Shown here one piece after another: positions 35,430 to 46,770 of a DNA stretch of 64,000 nucleotides. Numbering within the stretch: the stretch's first letter is position 1; the number at the start of each line of letters is the position of its first letter. The notes beneath the pieces are model-generated. The model was given only the letters and a program-made list of their open reading frames with translations, searched no databases and was not told where the DNA came from. Made by a program: the position numbers and the translations under genes. The stretch is from Tillus elongatus (Eukaryota; Arthropoda; Insecta; Coleoptera; Cleridae): positions 178,792,131-178,856,130 of the forward strand of contig OZ023264.1 in assembly GCA_964006375.1 (NCBI GenBank), given 5' to 3'.

Positions 35430-35640
35430 TTTTATCCCGTCGGTCTATTTCTACGACTATGGCCAATCATCGACGCCAGGGGGCTTCTTGACCTCACTAT
35501 CCTGAAAATTTGGCTAAATACCTTCCTTTCTGTGAGGAGTGTAGGGATCTTTAACGTGCCCAACATTGCATGCTACTCCGAAGGGCGGAACGTGCAGACA
35601 TTCAACTTGCTGAATAATTATAATATTACCAAAAGTTTTC
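35430..35640 (-). mobile_element. SINE family S, inverted neighbour
   Basis: CGTCGGTCTATTTCTACGAC, TCATCGACGCCAGGG, TTTCTGTGAGGAGTGTAGGG and CCGAAGGGCGGAACGTGCAG identify the same SINE in the opposite orientation about 80 bp away, forming an inverted pair. Confidence 0.78.
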
Positions 35641-35751
35641 TGTTTATAATTTATTTGTAGCAAAAGGCCGGCCAAGGTTCAAAATATTTTGTAAACACAT
35701 TTTAAACGATTCGAATGTCTTACAGTTGAAGAAGAAATTCCTATTTGTGGA

Positions 35752-36291
35752 TTATTAGTGAATTTTCTTAACAAGAATTCACTAACGAGGAGATCCCGAT
35801 TTCCTCCATTAGTACGCATTTGCGCTTTGTGAGTTCAAAATACGATTCGAAATGACTAACGAGCTTTCCTTCATTTCGTTAAAATATGAGAAAAAAATCC
35901 ATTTTAAACAAAAATTGTATGATGTAAATAATCAAGACGTTAAAAAAGTAATATACTAGAGTAGATACCTGTTAGTAGATACATGTGTGATGTCAAGAAT
36001 GGCCGAGAGGTAAATGCAGCATTGTTGATTTAATAATGGACTCCACTTTTTTTTAGTCTTATTGCATGTTATCTTCTTATTCCGATGAATCTTCTTAAGC
36101 AACTTTTTGTATGACAAATTTAATTAGAATGAGATGAAAACTTTTAAGACTTAATTCAATTGGAATAGCACATCTGGTTGTTTCTTATGGCCCTAACTTA
36201 GTGAAACCGTTCCATACGTAATACAGCCGTAAACTTTTCCCATTGCTTCACAAGTGCTTGTTCTTTTCTGCAACCGATTTCAATTTTAACT
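35752..36291. other. (TA)-core 5' end fragment, then unrecognised sequence
   Basis: TTAGTGAATTTTCTTAACAA and GAATTCACTAACGAGGAGATC at 35757-35800 are the family 5' hairpin. From about 35830 no gene or repeat was recognised, except that CTTCACAAGTGCTTG...TGCAACCGATTTC near 36245-36280 resembles 50284-50322. Confidence 0.45.
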
Positions 36292-37442
36292 GGACGCAGC
36301 AAGTGCGTTACGGTAGCAAATTTTCATTAAAGTTTAAAATTTCAATAGCTCAATTTGCTATTAACCTAAGGTTCGTTGGCCAGGAACCAGTTTTTTCGGG
36401 AACATTTTAAGTTTCTTTTCGGAAAATTTTTGTACATTTTCAAACAATAAAGCCATTTTTATGAAATATGGTACATTGTTCCTACTATACAGTGTGTCCC
36501 AAACTGGATGGGAATGTATTGCTATCTCCGTTATTATTAGAGATAGGGAGACGGTTAAATTAGCAATGTTTTTAGAATTTCATGCTCGTTTCAAATATGA
36601 CTTGTATTTTTCCCTGCCTCTTTTCGTTTTCGAGTTATTTTGAAAAAAACAAAATTTGTCGATTTCTTTTTTCTTCAATATGCAAGTAGTATTCTCTCTG
36701 ACATGTCTAAGACGTGCACATTATCAGGACACTTTTTACAGAGTAATCTTTTTGTGCTATTCTCAACTTTGGATTGTCATTTGTTTTTGAGCTACAGGTA
36801 TCAACCTTTGTTTTTATTAGGACAGCCTTATTGGATTTTTTGCTCATGGGATAGCCTGTGAAAAAAGCTTTCCAATGATGTACAACATGCTTGAGAGATC
36901 TTGTAATGCCACTGACAATTTTGAGAAAAACCGTTTCGATGATAGTAGGCTATGAAATCCAATACCAGAAAACAAATTACAAAAAAAAAGTGTTCAAAAT
37001 GCAGTAGGCCATGGAGTCTAACAATAGACTTTTAACATAATTTTCTGTTTAACATAATTTTCTGTAATGATTCACGATAAAAAAATAGGAACTTTGAGCA
37101 CACCAATGAATCGGCCCATTATTACAAATGGTATTTTACATTACAACATTATCCTAAAAATGATTATAATTTAATTAAATAGGTAAACCTAGTAAATAAC
37201 TAAATTTACTAACGGAACTCAATAAAAAGCAGATTAATGATTTACGAAGACGCCTTTGAAAATTGTTTGATTTTTAAACGTTAGTCAACTGAAAAACAAC
37301 AGAAGAAAGGTTGCTATGGATATAACATAGCAACACATTCCCATCCAGTTTGGGCCACACTGTATAGGTTATATTGGTAACCAAATTTCAGGCCTGCTTT
37401 ATTTTTATGAAAATTCAATACCATAACACACTTGCTGCGTCC
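36292..37442. mobile_element. short (TA)-core-type MITE, interrupted
   Basis: Ends GGACGCAGCAAGTGCGTTAC (36293) and GAAAATTCAATACCATAACA...CACTTGCTGCGTCC (37410-37442) are inverted repeats. The interior matches 631-939 and 61976-62266 once the nested insert at 36490-37362 is removed, leaving about 276 bp. Confidence 0.87.
36490..37362. mobile_element. 873-bp Tc1/mariner-type MITE nested in another MITE
   Basis: Ends CAGTGTGTCCCAAACTGGAT (36490) and ATCCAGTTTGGGCCACACTG (to 37362) form inverted repeats of about 36 bp. They are flanked by TA on both sides (36488-36489, 37363-37364), the target duplication of Tc1/mariner elements. Uninterrupted versions of the host site exist at about 31335-31350 and 62155-62175. 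No long ORF is present, so it is non-autonomous. Confidence 0.9.
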
Positions 37443-38388
37443 ATACTTTTTTCTAATGGCCGTTACTCCATTGTCCACCGATCAGTGTGTATTTCTCACC
37501 GCATACACGGACGGTTGACCTATCCAAAGACCATCCAAGAATTACAAACAAACGGTTGTTGCATATTTACAGATTTTTACATGCCTCACCTATTGACACG
37601 TTTTAGACAAGACTTTATTATCCATTACATCCTGAACGATCGAGTTTTTTTTTTCGACAGTGTAATTGAATATTTCGTGAAAAAATCTGCCATGTGCAAA
37701 CTGGATTGGTCTGTTGTTACATGAGCATTCTGTCGAAAGATGACAGGAAGAGGTCGTCGCGTCGAAAGCTGTAGCGATATCGCGAATCTAGAATATGATC
37801 GAAAGATCAACGGATAACCAATTCTTGAGCGCCAGCCAGATTCACGTAGTGGCGCCGACCGACTATCAGCTTTCCTCATTCTTGTTTTATAACCGGCAAG
37901 TGGAGAAATTCGCCGTCGAGCCGGATAAGAAGAAGCGTTCACACATCAGCTTGTTTACCAAATTCCTCATGTCTTGTTATCGTGTATTGCTGATGGTGAA
38001 TTCGACCTTAAGAACATCTGACGGATGGCACCGAATGCAGCTCACCGATGCGAATTTCAAAAGCATTTCGTAACAAGTGATAAAATATTACAGAACGCAT
38101 TAAAATTAGTATTTAAGTGTTGGTATATGAAACGCTGGAGCTTTGGAAAGCTCGTGGTTGTGTTACTTTTCAGGCTACATTCCGAGGTGCCATAGGCTTA
38201 AATGCATTTGCTTCAAGTACTTCCTTTATTTCTTATGTCACTGTTTGTCTTTTCTTGTTTACTTCCTTGAAGGTGATGGCCTAAGTCTTCTTCTAGTAAT
38301 TGACAATAGTTGTAAGGTTTGGTCCATTGTTTGAATATAAAATATCAGATGATGGTTGTGCTTTTGTATTTATTTCTTTTTATTAAAA
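37443..38388. other. unexplained segment with a 92-codon open frame
   Basis: A plus-strand frame (37795-38073) begins MIERSTDNQFLSASQIHVVA and ends in a TAA. A minus-strand frame of 105 codons overlaps it. Base composition is somewhat richer in CG than the surroundings (CGGCAAGTGGAGAAATTCG). I recognise no domain. It could be an exon or element remnant. Confidence 0.3.
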
Positions 38389-38500
38389 ATTGCATGATCA
38401 GAGTATTAAGAGGGACGATGTTGGCTTGTCACCACCACGACTCTCCGTCTCCAACGGCTCCTTTCGTTTCAATATAGTTTCCTGACTTCATCAATAAACA
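38389..38500 (+). repeat. flanking direct repeat, left copy
   Basis: GCATGATCAGAGTATTAAGA through TTTCCTGACTTCATCAA recurs at 41727-41835 with small changes (CCTTTCGTTTCAATATAGTT against ...ATGTAGTT). The two copies bracket the 38510-41700 element. Confidence 0.82.
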
Positions 38501-38645
38501 GTTTGCATGTTTTTTAACGAATTTTCATTAAGAAAAATTCGCTAATAGAGAGATCAGGATGAGAGGGTTTTGAAAACATTTCTTCAAATAAGCGCGAACT
38601 TGAGTCCCTAGAACCCAAAACCAAGGTCCGTTAAAATATGTATAT

Positions 38646-38728
<83 letters not shown>

Positions 38729-38732
<4 letters not shown>

Positions 38733-40045
38733 CTGACCCGGCAAACGTTGTTTTGCCATATGAATTATTTCTAGAGTATGAAAATATATCTTATTTATTG
38801 TAAGTGTGTGCGTATGTGGTATATGAGTGGAAGAGGCATGGAGCGCTGTGAACGTTGACGGAATGTGAAAATAACAACACACCAAATACTAATTTTTTAA
38901 ATTTATTGTAACTTTTTTTAAAATTATATATATATACATTGAATTCTGAAAATATTAGTCAACAATATTAATCTCTTAGTGCAATGGAGTGTACAATATT
39001 TTTTGTCATTCCATCTTTAGCTAACACAAAGAAACTGGATGGTTTGCCCACTCAAGAGCATGCCACGTATAATTGTTCGTGTGAAAAACATGGTGTGCTC
39101 AAATCTAAAATGGCTTCGATAACGTTGTTCATTAATTTTTTAACGACTAATCGCGTGCCGTTGCACAGCAGTGGTGGGTTCAAATTACGAAGCAAAATAA
39201 CCGGAGATCCAACTTTCAGTACTAAATTATGCGGTGGTATGCCTGGTAAATCCAATGAGTTTAAAAACTCTGTTGGAAAATTTGCAGCTTCAATGGCATC
39301 GCAAACTGCATCAACGGATTTATATGTCACCAAGTTACCTGGCAATAACTGTTGTATCTTGAGATTCAATTCGTTGACGTCCACATTTTTTGCTGCTAAA
39401 ATTGCCCTTTCTGCCAGCCACTCATGATGAATGTATTGTGTGTGTACATCGGGAAATATTAGGTTAATGAGAGCATCTTGCGAATCAATGATTGTGCAGA
39501 AATCGTCCGGTAATTTTATGCATCCAGTCTCATCCTTAGTAAGTTAGCCATATAATAGAATTAAAAATATATATTTTTACTTAAATAATACCTTTTTGAT
39601 TGATTTTAATATTTATCTTTGATCATTTCGACTGGGGTTAAAAAATATAAAATGCTATTAAAAAGTAGGGGTTGGTGGTAGGAGGGTGAAAATTAAGGAC
39701 TGAGTGTATTTTTTAATGCCGCACCATAAAAAAATAACCAAATAAAATGTTGTCCGAAAAATGAAAAAAAAATTGGGGTGAGCCACCCTCAACACTTAGG
39801 GGTATAAAAATTAGTTAAGAACCTATTCTCAGACCTACTGAATATACTGTTGCGTTTTCTCCGGGTTCTGGATAAGTGAGACTTTTAATTTTAACAAAAC
39901 AACTTTATTTACTCTCTAAATATGGATGGAGATGTGGCAACACCGCACCTACGTCTATTGAAGTGCTTTGTAACAATACATATAAAATTTCATCAAAATC
40001 GGTCGAGCCGTTTCGGAGGAGTATAAACACTAAAACTGTGACATA

Positions 40046-40048
<3 letters not shown>
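38729..40048 (-). mobile_element. non-autonomous Helitron, 1320 bp
   Basis: On the minus strand it starts with TC (TCTTATGTCACAG, plus end at 40048), continues with CTCCTCCGAAACGGCTCGAC and a helicase relic, and ends with a hairpin GGCAAA-ACAACG-TTTGCC (38740-38757) about 11 nt before a CTAA terminus (38729-38732). It is bounded by A (38728) and T (40049), so it lies precisely between A and T of a (TA)n array, the known Helitron target. Loss of the Rep domain and most of the helicase means it cannot move by itself. Confidence 0.93.
38971..39545 (-). pseudogene. Helitron Pif1-like helicase, C-terminal relic
   Basis: Open from about 39545 on the minus strand: LPDDFCTIIDSQDALINLIF, EWLAERAILAAKN, FLNSLDLPGIPPHNLVLKVG, SPVILLRNLNPPLLCNGTRL, VVKKLMNNVIEA, then an in-frame internal deletion joins to STPCFSHEQLYVACS. 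The next codon, Arg in the family (ACSRVGK), is TGA, consistent with a CGA to TGA change; VGKPSSFFVLAKDGMTKNIV follows in the same frame to a stop near 38971. The deleted part would contain the KAQGQ-type helicase motif. Domain identity is clear; function is lost. Confidence 0.92.
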
Positions 40049-40137
<89 letters not shown>

Positions 40138-41019
40138 GTATATGTATGTGTATTCGAGCAATAACTCAAAAAATACTAAACTGATTTCAATCAAACTTGG
40201 CAAAAATCTGATTTGGGTGAAAACCGAGGTCGAGTTCGTTAATCAGCCTTTATGCTCAAGTTTTTCCGGTGGAAAATCTGATAAAACTTTTTGAAAACGC
40301 TATATTTTTGTAAGTATCAGAGTAATTGGAATGAGACTTTACATGTGGCTCGAAATAGTGCACATAAACATATGTTGTGAATTTTAAGTAATATGGTACA
40401 CAATATTTAGAGTTTTTTCTAAATTAAAAATCAAATCCCAAGGGCATGCGTTGAAACGACTTATTTAAAGTTCAATGCCTGACAGACAGAGTAGTTAACT
40501 GTCACTCCTAGAATAATTCATATAACAGGTATAAACCATGCATCAACGGTAACCAAACTAAATATATACCACGTAGAAAACATAATACTCGAACCAACAA
40601 TCGTGAAATCGTGGCCGCAATTATGGAAAATGACAGACGACATCAAATTAAACATTTCCCAAGTGATTGTTATTGAACTGGGGGATTCAATCAATTATTA
40701 AAATGCTCTGTATTTGTAGCTTTATTAACGGCCCCAAATACAGCTTAAGCGCAGCATAGATATATTATGCTATCGCATAATATAGCAGAAATTGAAACAA
40801 AATCAAGCCAAGTCTATATAAAAATGATTCTAAAATAGTTTCTTTTATCTTTAAACTTAAATATAAGACGTCATATAAGATCGAAACAGTGTGTTTCAAT
40901 GGTAATTCTACTAATTCTGTAATTAATAATTGTTACGTATACTTTGAATATAAGATCCCGGGCATGAAGCCGATCTAAAGCATGACGCAAATAAAACGTT
41001 AGTTGACGTGTGCTTAGAT

Positions 41020-41075
41020 GGCACAGGGGCATCGCCTTTGCCTCCTAAGCAGAAGGTTACGCGACCGAATCCAGC
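41020..41075 (+). other. tRNA-Arg-like sequence (SINE head or tRNA relic)
   Basis: TGGCACAGGGGCATCGCC, TTTGCCTCCTAAGCAGA (anticodon-loop-like CTCCTAA, so CCT) and CGCGACCGAATCCAGC resemble a degenerate tRNA with a damaged box B. The inverted partner at about 44463-44530 keeps a similar stretch. Pairing is imperfect, so it is not called as a functional tRNA. Confidence 0.45.
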
Positions 41076-41726
41076 TCGATGAATGTATGTTTTTATGGTT
41101 TATTTTGGCATTTTGATAAACAATAATGCACGGTCTTCATACGGTTTAAACAAGATCTCATTTTTGTTTAAAACGCCTAAATAAGTTTGTCACCTTTTAG
41201 TCTGAAATTATAATTTTGTCACCGTTGATCTTGAAAAAACCGGTTTGATTAGGTTGACTAAAACGCAATCATACTGGCGATTAATAAAAAAAAATAACTG
41301 CTACGTTTATAATTTGGTAGATACTTTACTTTTCTAAATATGAATTAAGTTTCCTTCTGGAAATCTTCTGTATAACTTTAATGAAATATGTAATACAACT
41401 TTATTTTAAAGAGACGTACACTATCTACAGATATAGCAAAATTTAGTTCTTTAGCTTCATAGAAAATTGAGTTTAGGGCATTTTCTCAAAGGGAATTAGA
41501 ACGCAAGATTTTTTTGATAATGGAGAGAATACGTTGGTAACACTTTCGAAGGAATTTTTCAAATATGCGCGTACTAGGACCTCTAAAACCGATCTTCAAC
41601 GGCTGTGTAAGTTTAAAGTATTAACTTTACTAATATGCCGTATAATAATAGTGCACAATTCTTATGAAAATTCGCTACTATAACACGCTTGCTGCGTCCC
41701 AAAAATTTTATTTCTCCTATTCAAAA

Positions 41727-41835
41727 ATGCATGATCAGAGCATTAGAGGGGACGATGTCGCCTTGTCAGCAACAGGACCTTCCGTTTCCAACAGCTCCTT
41801 TCGTTTCAATGTAGTTTCCTTACTTCATCAAGTAG
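41727..41835 (+). repeat. flanking direct repeat, right copy
   Basis: Counterpart of 38389-38500, starting 27 bp after the 3' end of the (TA)-core element. Confidence 0.82.
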
Positions 41836-42123
41836 GCTAGGGTTTTCTAGAAGTTTTCCTTTTTGCCTACCCCTTCCCATTTTACATCGTATACCTCACT
41901 TGTTTTTATCAGTTTGATTTTTAGTTTTACCTTTTAAGAGACAAAAGACAGTGTGTTTAGGCCGTCGATTTAGTGGACTGTATATTTAAATTTAACAATT
42001 GAGACGGAGTAGTATTGGCATTGAATGAAATATAATTTAATGCTGGTTCAGGTACAACATCAAATAAATACTTTATTGATAACTTGAGTGAGCTTCTTTC
42101 TTTACAACAATTGACAATGCCTT

Positions 42124-42198
<75 letters not shown>

Positions 42199-43030
42199 CA
42201 CTACTATTTTTGAATTATAACTATCTAAATCTTGCTTAAACTACCGCATTTCGTGAACCACCACACGTGAAATATCGTTGCGAAGTGTTTTCTGTAAAAT
42301 ATTCTCTTACGCCACCCCTTATGTGGGGGATATGGCCACCCACGGTTACAGTTCATAGAATTGGCCACCCTGAAGCAGGAAATGAACACTACTCTGAAAC
42401 ACCTTGAAATGCCTTAACACAGTGGTTCTTGAAATGCCTTGATAATTGATGGTATCTAATTGATATAGGTACCTATATGAGATATTTTTTAAAGTTATCA
42501 CATTTTACAACCTCTTTTCATAGGTTTCATTGGCAGGTACTGTTCATGGTACTTCAACCTTTGAAACCAATCATAGACCCATCTATATCTGGGTTGCTGG
42601 TCGGCAAGTATGCATGTGAAAATGTTCTTCTCAAAACATCAGTTTATGTAACTTCTTTGGATCCAGGATCATCTCTTTGAAGAACTTTTAAATTATGATT
42701 GAGATGAATATGGCATTGTGCAATTACTGACTAGAAATCAAAGTTGACGAAATTACACGTATTTCAAAAGCTGATTCTTTAACGGCAACGTTTTTTAGAC
42801 ACCCAGTATTTTAATACGGGTGCTCACAACGAATCCATTGACACCGTTGTATCTGAAATCGGTTGCAAATTGATCACAATACTCAGATCTTCCGGTGAAT
42901 GTAAATTCATAAACGTTACTTATATCAAGTGTACCTTGAAATAACCACAGGTGGTTATCCTAAAGACAATTTGGCTTTAGGCGACCATATCTAATGAGGC
43001 TATCGCATGCTTAACTTCGAGAATATATAC
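41836..43030. other. no gene seen; (TA)n at 42126-42197
   Basis: Holds a (TA)n microsatellite without family hinge modules. A 67-codon plus-strand frame at 42477-42680 has no recognised domain. Confidence 0.4.
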
Positions 43031-43300
43031 AGCTCTGGATGCAAACTATCTCTTGGCCAAAGCCGATACAGTTGACCAATACATCCTCTTGGAAAAATTA
43101 GAAGCCCACATAGTAATACAGACTGATGGGCAGCTATTTGTCTGGTAGAAAACAACAGTTCAACATTAATGGTCTATATAGTGATGCACTGGAGGTTCGC
43201 TGTGGAGTTCCACAGGGCAGTGTTTTAGGACCCATCCTCTTTAATGTAATCAAACTTGGAGCAGACCAAAATCCAAAGTTGAAATGCGGTTTGTAAAGGT
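43031..43300 (+). pseudogene. LINE reverse transcriptase fragment
   Basis: TALDANYLLAKADTVDQYIL (degenerate ...AFDTVDH catalytic region) and, in another frame, SYLSGRKQQFNINGLYSDAL then EVRCGVPQGSVLGPILFNV, the classic RT GVPQGSxLGPxLF motif. Both flanks are lost. The family differs from X and N and is closest in style to the 3-kb LINE. Confidence 0.82.
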
Positions 43301-43841
43301 CATGACTTGGCTTCACTGAGAGTGATGCTGATATCTCCACCTGATCGCAGGTCTGCTTTTCAGGGCTTATGGTCTTCTTGGTCCTCATTTTTCTATATTC
43401 TACTTGTGTCCATTTTCATCTAAAGAGCAGTAAGTGAAAATTGATCCACTATAATAGAATCCCGCATGCCAGGGCATACAAGGGGTTGTGCCTATTGCCC
43501 CCAAGGAAAACGGTCGCTGGCGCTTATAACCCTATAGGCTTCGGTGCGTTTTCTTACGCCTTAGCTTGGATTTTTAAGAAAACGAGAAGGGAAACAAGTT
43601 GGCCGATGGTACAAGGGAAAATATTGGCGAGGTGGGAAAGATTAAAAAACGAAAAGAACATGCCCCAGACAAGTTGAAATGAAGGTCTGCTTAGAAGAAG
43701 AGACGCTAGTAATTTTCCGGGATTGTCACCATAATACCGGCAACGCCCTCACGGCGGAGCTGTGTAATAAAACAGTTTTCTTAATTAACAATAACAGTTT
43801 AATTCAGAGCTATAGGTATACAAGTAAAATTTAAAAAATTC
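43301..43841. other. unrecognised, partly open segment
   Basis: A plus-strand frame (43441-43677) contains ARAYKGLCLLPPRKTVAGAY. No domain is recognised. AATAAAACAG near 43767 could be a polyadenylation signal. Confidence 0.3.
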
Positions 43842-44746
43842 GTGATGCAACAAGTGAGTTATACTAGCGAATTTTCATGACAATTGTACACTATTATCAT
43901 ACGGCGTATTAGTAAAGTTAATACTTTAAACTTACACAGACCTTGAAGATCGATTTTAGAAGTCCTAGTACGCGCACATTTGAAGAATTTTTCCAAAAGT
44001 GTTACCATCGATATCTCTCTATTATCAAAACCATCTTGTGTTCTAACTCCTTTTGAGAAAAATGTTCAAAACTCAATTTTCTATGAAGCTAAAGAACTAA
44101 ATTTTGCCATATCTGTAGATAGTGTAAGTCTCTTTAAAAGATACTTGTATTACAAATTTCTTTAAAGTTATACAAAAGATTTCCAGAAGGAAACTTAGTT
44201 CATATTTAGAAAAGTAAAGTATCTGCCAAATTATAAACGTAGCAGTTATTTTTCCTTATTAATCGCCAGTATGATTTCGTTTTAGTCAGCCTGACCAAAC
44301 CGTTTTTTTCAATATCAACAATAACAAAATTATAATTTCGGGCTCAAAGGCGACAAACTTATTCAGGCGTTTTAAACAAAAATGAGATCTTGTTCAAAAC
44401 GTATGAAATCTGTGCACTATTGTTTTTCCAAATGTCAAAATTAAACATAAAAAACATACATTCATCGAGCTGTATTCGATCATGCAACCTTCTGCGTACG
44501 AGATCAACTAAGGTTCTGCTTACATGATACTTGACACAGGCTTCATACCCGGGGTAGTATATGAAAAGTATACGTAACAATTAATTACAGAATTAGTAGA
44601 ATTACTATTGAAACACATCCCACGACTGTTTCGGTCTTATATGACGTCTTACGTTTAAGTTTAAAGATAAAAGAAACTATTTTAGAATCATTTTTATGGA
44701 GACTTGGCTTGATTGTGTTTACATTTCTACGATATTACGCGAAAGC

Positions 44747-44841
<95 letters not shown>

Positions 44842-45228
44842 TCTCCTAAAGCTGTGTTTGGGGCCGTTAATAAAGCTACAAATATAGTGTATTTTAATAA
44901 TTGATTGAATCCCCCAGTTAAATAATAGTCTCATTCCAGTTACTCTGATACTTACAAAAATATAGCGTTTTCGACAAGTTTTCCCCGATTTCCCACCGGA
45001 AAAGCTTGAACTAAATTCTGATTAACGATCGTTACCTCTGTTTTCGCCCAAACAAAATTTTTGCCAAGTTTGATTGAAATCAGTTTAGTATTTTTTGAGT
45101 TATCGCTCGGATACATACACACACACATTTTTTGGGTTCTAGCTCATCTGAAGAATTTTTTTCAAATGCTTTTCGTCGTGACCTCTCTATTAGCGAATTT
45201 TTCTTAATGAAAATTCGCTGACATATAC
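43842..45228 (-). mobile_element. (TA)-core element, subfamily B, inverted copy
   Basis: Inverted relative to 38510-41700. 3' end GATGCAACAAGTGAGTTATA at 43845, then TTTAGAAGTCCTAGTACGCG, ATCGATATCTCTCTATTATC, the extra sequence with the tRNA-like stretch, a (TA)n at 44749-44839, TTTGAGTTATCGCTCGG, a short (CA)n in place of the main (TA) core, and 5' GCGAATTTTTCTTAATGAAA at about 45195-45228. No Helitron is present in this copy. Confidence 0.83.
44749..44839. repeat. (TA)n expanded inside the extra sequence
   Basis: About 45 TA units at a site where the sister copy (about 40760-40785) has only ATATATTATGCTATCGCATA, so the array grew after the copies separated or contracted in the other. Confidence 0.8.
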
Positions 45229-46504
45229 AAGTACTTACTTTATAGTTGTTGTGAGAATCTATGTAAGAGGCTCATTTGATTTCAGTATTTTCTTATGATG
45301 CTGTAGATATCCTAGTATTGAAATATAGTCCTTATAAATATGTCAGAGGCGGAGCATAAGGAAGCGCCCTCGTATGTTTCATCCGTTGTAGAATTTTTCA
45401 TCGTTCATTAAAATTGATATGCTGTTTTGTTTGTTTATTTGCTAATAAAGAGAAAGGAGGGTTAAAAGATACTAACAGGATTTAAATTGTTTTTTATATT
45501 TTAAAAATAATTGGGAATCATCAATCATGTGAAGTTGACCCGGACATCATACATAAACAAAAACCGTTGATTTTACATTCCACCTATTATGAATGTTTCA
45601 GTGCATCGATCCGTATTTAATCCGTTAGCATTCTATGGTGGAACTGCAGCAAAGAGTTGGCGCCATCCCACGTGTTTTACGTTTAGAAACATATTTGAAA
45701 CAATTTTGTAAAAGTTGCGATGTATGAGCTTGACGTATTCATTAATGTGGAACCAGCCCACAAAATAATTGTGTCCTTAAAAATAACAGAAATGATTTTC
45801 TAACTTTCACCTATGAGTTTTTACTTTCCCTTTTGTTGATTCGTCATATGATAACTGATAATATGTCGCAGATTATATTTCGGATTCTGAATAATAAAAA
45901 AATGTAAACATTTACTTATAAAAACACTATGGATTTTGAAATGGTGACACTCAATTAAAAGTGTGTCATTTCTTAGCTTGCAACAACCTTCACCTAGTGT
46001 TATAATATAAACTGATAGAAGGTTTTTATGCTTGAGAAGGTATTAAGGAAGATAATGTGTCGCCTAATTGTGTTATGCTATGTTGATTATTTTATAGATT
46101 CAGATTTTAAGCATTTTGTATGGGAGTTTGCTTAACATGTTTAGCAAATTTGGAATTTTACCTCATTAGTTTTATAAATATGTAATGTATGTTTTAGGTG
46201 GCTTTGAGTTCCTTCTTGTTCACATTGCCATTTCGCGCTCAACTTTTAAACGAATTAAATCCAGTTATGAACTTGCCTGCCTTAAACTAAGTGGGATCGG
46301 CGAATATGCCATTTTCCGTAGAAAAATATCAAAGCTTTTTTCTCGTACTTTTTGACCTTTTCGTGCCAAAAAATTTAATCCTTGTCTGTAAATTTAATAC
46401 ATTTTCTTTACCACACACATACTATTTTGGTCTTGTCCCTACTCAGACCTCCAGTGGCACTGAACTTTTTTATCTACCTTGACTTTGGTATATTATAGTA
46501 AGTA
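45229..46504. other. no gene seen
   Basis: About 1.3 kb without recognisable genes, repeats or RNA features. Confidence 0.4.
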
Positions 46505-46770
46505 TACTCTTTATAATAGAACCCCGTACCAAATTTGGTTGACATAGCTTTGTTATTTTATGAGATACAAACATTTTCCCAAAGGAAACCCAAAATTCCC
46601 TCGAAAAAACTGATCTGATTTACCTGGCTAACGAACTTATCCATGCTACTTACAAAAAAAGTACCTACCAAATTGGATAAAAATCGGAATGTTATTTTGT
46701 GAATTGTCGGAAGTCGAGATTTCTTAATAGGCGAATTTTTTGTACGAAAATTCGTTAAAAAAATAGTAAA
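46505..46770 (-). mobile_element. (TA)-core family copy without (TA)n
   Basis: TACCAAATTTGGTTGACATA, ACCTGGCTAACGAACTTATC, GAATTGTCGG directly joined to AAGTCGAGATTTCTTAATAG and GCGAATTTTTTGTACGAAAA. The (TA)n and most of the 5' module are deleted; the 3' end is missing. Confidence 0.7.

Larger units (their letters stand above)
38510..41700 (+). mobile_element. (TA)-core element, subfamily B, split by a Helitron
   Basis: 5' AACGAATTTTCATTAAGAAA hairpin, GCGCGAACTTGAGTCCCTAG, (TA)n 38649-38728, Helitron 38729-40048, (TA)n 40049-40125, GAGCAATAACTCAAAAAATA, GTTCGTTAATCAGCC, about 1 kb of extra sequence after about 40445 including a tRNA-like stretch, then GCGCGTACTAGGACCTCTAA and 3' ATGAAAATTCGCTACTATAA...GCTTGCTGCGTCCC. 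The copy at 34424-35073 shows the element without the extra sequence. Confidence 0.83.

Noticed and set aside
38984..39427. 147-codon plus-strand open frame
   Set aside because: Antisense shadow of the Helitron helicase relic, which has clear family motifs on the minus strand.
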